Of a stretch of 64,000 nucleotides of DNA, positions 56,894 through 64,000 are shown in pieces. A program made the translations under genes and the position numbers. The stretch is taken from assembly GCA_037042915.1 (NCBI GenBank), contig CM073201.1:186001-250000 (forward strand), written 5' to 3'. The first letter of the stretch is position 1. Each line of letters begins with the position of its first letter. Below the pieces are notes generated by a model. The model worked only from the letters and a program-made list of their open reading frames with translations. It was not told the origin of the DNA and did no database searches. This DNA comes from Auricularia sp. M13. Taxonomy: Eukaryota > Basidiomycota > Agaricomycetes > Auriculariales > Auriculariaceae.

Positions 56894-57251
56894 TACTGCC
56901 CCACATTCTTGCCGTTAAGGAATGGGATCTACACGGTAGGTTCACCGTCTCCCTGCTGTGACTTGCACACTTACACCTCGCTTGCGCAGAACAAATGTAC
57001 TATCGAACCACATCACTGAGACTCTCCCGAAGAATATCAGCAAATTCAGACTGTATCGCGGTGTTCTTTATATCAGAGCTCCATTACTGCACATCCCTCC
57101 TGGTTGCAGAGTCAAGTCCTTGGCCTCGTCTTTCTCCCAACGCCTCCCAATCAGTTGCAGGCGGGTTTTCTGCATGGCGTATGCCTCCCAAGTTTCGCCG
57201 ATTCTTTGCTTGTGGCTGGCTGGCTAGCCTACGACGGTCAAGCGACCCACG

Positions 57252-57704
57252 ATGGTCGAAGCACCAGGCGTCATAAATCATTCGGTAGTCGGTGGAATTG
57301 TCCAAGTCTGCGCTATCGATATGTGGCACGACAGCGTCTCGGCCACGGAACACGTGTACTGGGACAACCTTCCGCACTATTACTCGCTGGCGGAAAAGGA
57401 AGTTATGCAAGAGGTACTTCGCATCGCAGAATCCGATATCATCATATATAACACCCCGGAAGGCCCCGAGCAACATACTGTGATGCGTCTCTCCCTTCCT
57501 GCCTCTCGATTGATGTCGAACTCAAACCTCGACCTGGTCCAACTGCACCGCCGCCCACTGTTTCCACTGCCAGCGTATGACTTTGGCTCTCGTACGGTAA
57601 GCGCGCGCACGCCGCAATCAGAAATACTGGTTCCCCGTGGTTGCGCATGCTCATGCATGATAGCAGGAACGCTCAGATTTGACGAAGATCTTGATGAGTA
57701 TTGA
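57252..57704 (+). CDS. Uncharacterised ORF, 150 aa
   Basis: Reading frame MVEAPGVINHSVVGGIVQVC with an ordinary-looking middle (YYSLAEKEVMQEVLRIAESD). A possible intron follows SRT near 57596 (GTAAGC donor), so the last third may be untranslated. I recognise no family. It lies between the hydrate dehydratase and family S member 3. It could be a small real gene or an exon of one. Confidence 0.3.
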   Translation: MVEAPGVINHSVVGGIVQVCAIDMWHDSVSATEHVYWDNLPHYYSLAEKEVMQEVLRIAESDIIIYNTPEGPEQHTVMRLSLPASRLMSNSNLDLVQLHRRPLFPLPAYDFGSRTVSARTPQSEILVPRGCACSCMIAGTLRFDEDLDEY

Positions 57705-57875
57705 TGAGTAGAACGGAAGAAGTTAGAGGCTCTTTCAGCGGCACAGTGTTCACGATGCCGCCGCTGCGCCAGGCTGCGCGGACGCGGAAAGACTTTACGA
57801 CCGCCATGGTAGAGGATACACTGACGCTTTATAGGCGACTACAGCAGGTATTCAATATTGTACGCCTCTGCTACT

Positions 57876-58332
57876 CTAGTACGCGGGACAGCCGTTGGCT
57901 CCCGGCCAGGGGCGGAAAGCCACGACGTTCCTGCCCACATTGACGTTCTGCGTGCGCGTACGAGTTCTCGATCAGTTCACGAGTTGATAATCCGGCGTGC
58001 ATGAGAACGGGGCGCGTACCGTGCATGTCGCGCCCTGGTTGGTGAACGTGAACCGGTCGCCGCTGCAGTTGCTCAGAGTGTAGAACTTGATGCACGCGAC
58101 CGTCCCGCCCGCCTTTCAAGCATGCCGAGTTAGCTGAGGGTAGCCTCTACAGAAAGGAGACGGAGACCCGACGCACAATGAACGAGTGTCGGCCGGCGAA
58201 CGAGTGGCAGGTCCCGTCGAGTCCGACGTTTGCGCCTTGGGAGCCGTCGCAGTGGTCGCCGCTCCACGCGATGAAAGCGTTTGTTGCGGGAAGGACAGCG
58301 AGGGCGAGAGCGAGGGCTGAGGTGAGACGCAT
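57876..58332 (-). CDS. Small secreted protein, family S, member 3 (divergent)
   Basis: About 110 aa in three exons. The ATG at 58332 gives the signal peptide MRLTSALALALAVLPATNA, then FIAWSGDHCDG, LDGTCHSFAGRHSF. After intron 1 (GTGCGT ... TTGAAAG): GGTVACIKFYTLSNCSGDRF and NQGATC. After intron 2: NVNVGRNVVAFRPWPGANGC, ending PAY at TAG 57876-57878. Same intron positions as members 1 and 2, but only modest identity outside the FIAWSG and CHSFAGRHSF blocks. This shows which residues the family keeps. Intact. Confidence 0.8.
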
Positions 58333-59253
58333 TTTCAAATGTTGGGCTTTGAGTCTCGCTTGGACGAATGACGGAGATTTATACCCTCAGTTCTGCCGCA
58401 GAAATTTGCGCCGAGGATTCAGGACGAAGATGCCGCAAAACGTATGTAAGCTTGGATATTCTATGACAGAACGGAAGTTGATTGTATAATCGTGTTATGA
58501 TTCCCTCTGCGACAGCTGCCACTTTGCGAAACTGATGGTAACTCAATTGCAAACTCGGCAATGGGTAGAGCAAAGGTATAGAACGTCGCTAGGGTTACAG
58601 CAGGAATACTGCGTTTTTCTCTAGTGTGCGAAATTTCACTGGAAACAAAATCCTTCGTGCGAGTTGGAGAAGCGATCCAGCTCTGGATGTCCGGGTGCTC
58701 GGACGCATATGGAGGTTCTCAATCACCCTCGGGGGAGAATCGCACTACGCAGTAACTAGGCATGCCATAAAGGAAAAGGATTGGGCGTTTTAATTTTTGC
58801 GTCTGTTGCAGAAGGCTCGACATATTCCCAGACCTTTCAACTTTCTGGAAGTTGTGGAAACCTCTAGGTCTACGAAACTAATACAGTCGTCAGAGCATCC
58901 TGTACGCTTACCTACTTCAGATATTCATCAATCCCATATTCGGTGCTGATTGACTCCGCAGCACACGTTCGCACGCTTGAGGAGCGTGAGAGCCGGTCAG
59001 ACGTCGGCGTGGGGACAACCATCATGTACGCGATCTGCCACACTAACAAAAGTACGAAATTGGCTGTCAGCGTGAGTCTGGCGCTGTCCAGTACAGGTCC
59101 ATCACGATGCGGACTCGGAGGACCCGCGGGCAGCGCACTTCTGCAGCCAGTACAACTTGTCAGCCACATCCAAGTTATACCTCTCCTTGGAGTCCAGACA
59201 TCTTCAGGACCCAGTCTCACCCGCCTAAGTACTACTCAGACCTCTCTCTCTCC
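58333..59253. other. Intergenic region of about 0.9 kb
   Basis: Divergent flanks of family S members 3 and 4; no gene recognised. CAGGACCCAGTCTCACCCGCC near 59206 resembles the 5' leader of members 1 and 2 (AGGACCGAGTCTCATCCGCC), showing that member 4 kept its leader. Confidence 0.4.
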
Positions 59254-59685
59254 ATGCGCTTCACCTCGCTCGCTGCTGCCTTTGCTGTCGTCATGGTCCC
59301 CGCGTAGGCTTTCTTCGCCTGCAGTGGTAACGCCGTGACGGCGACATTGGGAATATAGTGCCCTGAGACGGCGCTTGCCACAGCTTTGTCGGCTTTCGCT
59401 CGTTCTGAGTTCTTCAGTTTCTTCTTAAGCGTCGCTTGTAGCCGCTCGAGACGCTGACCCTCGCGGAAGGCCCAACTTGGGATTCGGAAGGACGGGACGG
59501 GCTGCGTCAGGGTGTGGTCGGGGACCGGCTACACTCGCCAGAACTTCCTTTTCACCCAACCAAAATTTACCTCCAGTGCAAGGTACGTCCAATTCAAGCC
59601 CGAAGGCCTTAGAGGATACCTGCTGACCATGTTATATCGACTGCAACAGAACGTGAACACCGGACACAACGGGGTATCCAGATGA
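59254..59685 (+). pseudogene. Small secreted protein, family S, member 4 (degraded)
   Basis: The ATG at 59254 opens MRFTSLAAAFAVVMVPA, and the following sequence still resembles the family in pieces (ACSGN, GDIGN, CHSF) and at the end (NVNTGHN). The gene carries several disruptions and is almost certainly not functional. Its 5' leader remains similar to members 1 and 2. It lies directly next to the KDZ element's repeat array. Confidence 0.65.
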
Positions 59686-59743
59686 GGCCTTTCCAGTAAA
59701 GTAGTCCCATTTTGTACTTAGCGCTGTCACGGATTTTGGACCC

Positions 59744-60050
59744 AAGTGTCCCGAAATCCGAGCCAGAACTTGTATATACATGTCCCCAAAAACCGCAGAG
59801 GCCGTCCCGAAGCGCAAAAACTCACTCTAACTAGCTAAGTGTGAATGTACACTGAAAGTAACTAAAATGTACAACTCCGTCGTGTCCCGAGAAACGGTCA
59901 AGTCGTGTCTCGGAAAATGAGAATGTCCCGGAAAATACTCAAGTCGTGTCCCGGAAAATGTGAGTATCCCGGAAAACAACCCAGCCGTCGCACAAAATGA
60001 CCATGTCCCCTAAAACTACCAACTCGTGTCCCGAAAAAAAAAAAACAGAA
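59744..60050 (+). repeat. Array of GTCCCGGAAAA-like repeats, terminal region of the KDZ element
   Basis: About ten copies of a (T/G)GTCCCG(G)AAAA word, roughly 15-30 nt apart, with recurring partners CAAGTCGTGTCCC and ATGTCCC. They end in a poly-A just before the transposase stop at 60065. The array is directional and probably subterminal, where transposases bind. Confidence 0.6.
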
Positions 60051-60064
60051 ACATATGAAAAGAG

Positions 60065-63000
60065 CTACTTCGAGGCTTTCCGCGCCGCTGCGACGCGGCG
60101 GTCACGGTTCCAGACGGCTAAGAAGGTATACGCGTAGACGATCGCATGCCGCTGAGTCATGTAGCTCAGCGGGCGCCGGATTTTGAGGAGACCGCCGTTG
60201 CCGCACTCTGCGGCGCTCGAGTTGATGGAGGCGAGGTCGGGGGAGTTTTTCTTGTAGGCGCTGATCATGCAGGCTTTGGAGCAGCGCCTGTGACCTTTGG
60301 CATGAAAGCCGTCAATTAGGAAGCGAGTGCGCGCGAAGAACCGGCTCGCGCTGCATGCAGTACGGGCCGGCGCGCACGCGAAGTCGTACACAACCACCTC
60401 GGGCGCCGTCTCCCAGCGCGTGAACAGCGCTGAGAAGACGTCGTTTCGCCCTTCGCCCTTGGGGATGCAGTGAAACCCGAGGCAAACGCAGTGGGGACAC
60501 CACGCCGCCATGAGTCCACCCGTCTGGCGCGCAGCCCGTACGTCTCGTAGTATTTCGAGCAGCCTATCCCGCCCGCTCCCGCGTCTGTCACGACAGAGCG
60601 GTCGACCTTCTTGTCGCCAGGGAGATGCGGATACTCGGGCGAAGGCGCACGCGAGGCCGCCCGTAGAATGTGCCTGTCTGCTCGGCCAACGGTTAGTATT
60701 CATCTGCATCGAGTACTTGGTATATGCTCTCACCTCGCGCCAGTCCTCGTTATCCGCACTCGGGTCGGGCGCCTCGAAGTCGTGGTCGGAGAGACTGCTG
60801 CGAACGCGCACCGCGCGACGCCACACAAACTCCACGACGCCCTTGAGCGCGTCCGTGTATCTGCCATGCAGTTGTTGTTCCAGTCGTGCGACGGCGCCCA
60901 GCGCGGGAACTTCCCGTAGAAGGACGGCGGCGGCGGCGGGATCGTCAGATAGCAGGCGGCGCAGTGTCAACCAGCAGGATTCGGGTACGAATAGCAGGAC
61001 AGACTCGTAGGCGAAAAGCTAGACGGAGAAAGTCAGCCGACAAGTGATATTCATTTGGAGCTATGCCTCACGTGGTTGAGTAGCTCGAGATACAATCTCC
61101 TTGACTTCTCGAGTTTCTCGTCAAAGTCTGTGGGCACGAAGGCCGCAAACATGACCCCGAGAGGCTTGTCGACGAGTGCGACCTGCTTGACAAGACCCGG
61201 TAGCCCTTCACGCATCAGCGCGTCCGCGGCGTCGCGTTTGGTTTGCCGGCTCTGCGTCTGGCGTTCGGCGCTCGTCAAGTTAATGTCGGCATCAGCGGCG
61301 TCCGCGTCCTCGTCACCCACGATGCCATCCAAGCGCGAGTTGTTGGACTTCGTCAAGCCCATGCGCCAGCGGACGGCCTTCTGCGCGCTGGCCCGGATTC
61401 TTCCCCAGACGAGCGCCGTCGATTCAACCGGCACTCGCGTCTCGTCGCGGCGCGGGGCGTCGGGCAGCACGGTCGTGGGTGGCGTTAGAGTCGCGTCCGA
61501 TGCTTTGCATTGAAGCCGGCCGTAACGCCGTCGAAGATGACGACGCGCGGGTTGTCCCCGCACTGGGAACATTGGAAGGAGTCGGCCAGGTGTTGTATGC
61601 GGCGAAATGAGAACCAAGCCATGCGGAAAGCGTCGTCGCCAACGAACGGTATCGCAGAAAGTTCCTCTTGGTAACCGCGATCGATCACGGTGCGGAAAGC
61701 GTGGAATGGTGTTTCGTGTGCCAGCATGGAGGTCGTGAAGCGGTTCATGAGCTCGTGGGTGAAGACTCGGCGATTATTGAAATTGAACAGGCCGAGTTCG
61801 CGGAGATCGGGTCCTGCGAACTGTCGCGACTCGGGCCGGCAAACGGAGCACGGTTTCACTTCGATATGAACTTTCTCTGCGCCCATGGTACCGTAGACCG
61901 TGCAGCTGAGCAGTTGAACCTCGGTGTTCTCGCGCGCCACGTTCCCACATCGACATCGCGCGTCCGCGTCGATGCTCAACACCTTGGGCAGTGGCCTTAC
62001 GGTTTTAAAAGATGGTGCAATATCGGATTCGAGCCTTGACCAGATTGGAGGGCCGACGGGTTGGTACGAAATGCTGCGCTCGTCGTGAAGGTCTTTGGTG
62101 CTACGGCGATTGACTATCTCTTCGTCAGCCTCATCATCGGACGACAACGGAGCACCAGTACCTGCTTCTCGCTCCGTGCGAGCCGTCTCGTCGTCATCGC
62201 TGCTCTCGCTCGAGCCGTCGTCCTCGCCAGCATCGCGTGATTCATAGCGCTCCATGAAGGAGCGCCATGTTGCGTCTTCGCGCGCGAGCTCGACATGACC
62301 GCAGGTCGCGCCGCGATCCTTGCTGCAACTCCACACGCCACCCTTGGAAGAGTTGCCATTGTGAGCAACGAAGACGGGCGCGCTTGCGGTCGACATGCAG
62401 ACAAAGGTGGTCTGCGAGGGTTCGTCGCCGCTCGGAGCCCAATGTTCGAATGTGAGACAGGGCGGATTGTCGAGGTCAGAGAAGGGGCGCAGCGAGAGTG
62501 GATCTTCGGATTGAAGTACGAGAATGTGCACGCATTTTCCGTGCGCTTTGTAGTCGGCACATGGCGAGCAGCTGTAAGTGACCGCGCCGCGCAGATCGGC
62601 ATGAGACTGCATTACGGTCCATGCGTGGACACCGCGGTATCTGTCTCCCGTGGCTACGTCGTATATTTCGGCAATCCAGGTGCGAGGATCAACTTGGAAG
62701 AAACCCGCGCAGTACTGCTCAACTGCTTCGCGATATAGGGCGTACGACGTTTCTGCTGAGAATTGCGACGGCGGAGGGCGTCGATGGTAGTTGGGGCGGT
62801 TGCGGTGTGCGCCTCGCGTTGGAGTCGCAGGATGGCTATCATGCCGACGTGAGCAGGCGGGACTGACGGCAGACGCGTAGGACGCTGCGGCATCACGTGA
62901 GTTGATGCAATCTGCATCGCGAGCACGTGCTGTGACCGGGGATTACTCACACTGGGAAGGCGACACTGCGGATGCCACGTCGTCACGTGCATTGATGGCT

Positions 63001-63152
63001 TGAGCATCTTGGTCACGCGTCGCCGCGTGCTCCGAGTGATTGCGGTTGGGCGGGCCTCCTGATGGTTGGGATTTCGTCGAGTCGCCCACCCGCGTGCGTG
63101 TCGGACCTCGACCTTGACGGGGAGGACGGTATTTCGCTGTCCTGATCGCCAT
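60065..63152 (-). mobile_element. KDZ (Kyakuja-Dileera-Zisupton) DNA transposon, decayed transposase
   Basis: Fungal KDZ transposase. From the ATG at 63152 (MAIRTAKYRPPRQGRGPTRT), exon 1 runs to 62951 and exon 2 from 62884. Recognisable parts: SYALYREAVEQYCAGFF; CSPCADYKAHGKCVHILVLQ (Cys cluster); an acidic linker; CSVCRPESRQFAGPDLRELG; FTHELMNRFTTSMLAHETPF; WFSFRRIQHLADSFQCSQCG and VVIFDGVTAGFNAKHR; then a Lys/Asp-rich part; GFHCIPKGEGRNDVFSALF; VVYDFACA; FFARTRFLIDGFHAKGHRRC; SSAAECGNGGLLKIRRPLSY. The frame shifts by 1 nt near 61498 (after AKHRT) and again around 60330-60350 (YCMQREP lies in another frame), so the copy is probably inactive. An intron from about 61068 to 61023 joins LELLNH to LFAYESVLLF. 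Confidence 0.8.
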
Positions 63153-64000
63153 GTCGCACCTCGTCTGCGGGGAATGACTTGATTGTCGCTGCAATCGCTC
63201 ACAACGGCCGACGCGTTGACACGAACTGTCAGAACGCGCAGGCCACCGTCAGAGCCGAGCCTGCGACACGGACTGTCAAAAAGGCTGGGCCCGAGCGGTG
63301 AGAGCTGGTGGTGAAGGTGCCTGTGACTCGGGGTCAGCAGCGCCAGCGACAACGAGGATGAAAATAAAAATTAAAAAGGGAACGGAAAGAGAAGACGGGG
63401 CCTAAAAGGCTCACCTGTTGCCTGCCTAAAGTCTGCGCCGCAAGGCCGAGTTTGCGCGGCCGCGACCTGTGGTGGAAGGTGGGGGAGCGAGAGCAAGAGT
63501 CTAAGTCCGTTTCGCACTCCGCCGCTCCCGATCAGCCGCCTTGCCCTCCGCACAGCAGATGTGCCGGGGCACGGTGCCACATCGGTCAGCCACCCGGACA
63601 GCTCATGTCCCTGGCTATCTGGAGTGTCCGCTGAATGTTATGGCGCGGTGTCTGCGAAAGGAGTGCGGTCGCGGGAGTCGACCAGATTGCTCGATCCGCA
63701 TGCGCAGACGACCCTCGTGCGCGCTCGATGTCGTCTGCATTCTCCCTCTATTACGCAGGCAGCATAGTAAGAGTGTGCTGACGCGCTGGCTCTGTTCCAT
63801 GCTGCTTGGCTGGCTGCGTTGGAAGGGGCAATGGCGCACCCGGACGGGCACCGTAGGCGTCCGCCCGTATTCGAGCCCGACAACGCGCTGACAAACGCCG
63901 AGTGCTGTCTGTTACTTCTATTCTTTAATTTCATAAGTTCTACAACTCCGTTGCATGACTGCAGTGTCGTAGAACAGACCCTGGCGCCCGGTTGGCGTGG
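63153..64000. other. Right end of the window, no gene recognised
   Basis: Upstream flank of the KDZ transposase. I found no inverted copy of the GTCCCGGAAAA array here, so the other end of the element was not located. The short ORFs lack motifs. Confidence 0.35.

Noticed and set aside
1-64000. tRNA, rRNA, CRISPR arrays, retroelements
   Set aside because: I saw no TTCGAATC-type B-box context with a cloverleaf, no rRNA-like sequence, no regularly spaced repeats of CRISPR type, and no reverse transcriptase, integrase or long terminal repeat signature. This was a reading by eye, not a search.

Overview
The window looks like a nuclear segment of a filamentous basidiomycete (Agaricomycetes). The reasons are GC-rich coding sequence, many 48-70 nt GT-AG introns with CTNAC-like branch points, TATA boxes 30-150 bp upstream of starts, and gene families typical of that group: a DUF6535 membrane protein, F-box/LRR-like families, an AA9 lytic polysaccharide monooxygenase, small secreted proteins, and KDZ and CACTA (Tnp2) transposases. 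I saw no rRNA, tRNA, CRISPR array or prokaryotic operon.

Layout. 0.6-3.1 kb: a DUF6535 gene with an in-frame stop (-). 3.8-5.2 kb: an LRR-like orphan (+). 5.9-6.75 kb: a secreted AA9 LPMO (+). 7.4-29.1 kb: a partly mirrored block. ADP/ATP carrier copy 1 (+), a FAD monooxygenase (+) and F-box gene A (-) lie left of a C2H2 zinc-finger gene (16.7-19.7 kb). F-box gene B (+) and carrier copy 2 (-) lie to its right, followed by F-box gene C (+). The two carriers with about 1.2 kb of 5' flank form an inverted repeat (about 7.38-10.20 and 23.24-26.29 kb). Only copy 2 carries a 0.54-kb MITE-like insertion, and only copy 1 has a 229-bp tandem duplication in its promoter.

29.3-32.1 kb: a secreted GH2 glycosidase fused to arabinose-binding AbfB (CBM42) repeats (-). 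32.1-35.2 kb is gene-poor. 35.3-36.4 kb: a second FAD monooxygenase (+). 37.4-38.8 kb: two related small secreted cysteine-rich proteins (-). 39.1-39.5 kb: a decayed secreted-protein gene. 39.8-43.0 kb: half-length F-box genes D and E (-) flanking a BTB gene (+). 43.5-45.2 kb: an MDR-type NADP-dependent reductase with an apparent frameshift (+).

45.4-59.7 kb: four members of a small secreted protein family. Two of them (45.4 and 54.7 kb) form an inverted repeat around a CACTA Tnp2 transposase (47.7-51.1 kb) and a small conserved gene (52.5-53.3 kb). ATP-dependent NAD(P)H-hydrate dehydratase lies at 55.7-56.9 kb. 59.7-63.2 kb: a decayed KDZ transposase with a terminal array of GTCCCGGAAAA-like repeats.

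Overall this is an accessory, duplication-rich region. A few housekeeping genes (carrier, hydrate dehydratase) sit among secreted plant-cell-wall enzymes (AA9, GH2-CBM42), small secreted proteins, expanding F-box/BTB adaptor families and DNA transposons. Intron-exon models were built by eye from splice motifs, reading frame and similarity between paralogs within the window. Family names rest on remembered motifs, not on searches.
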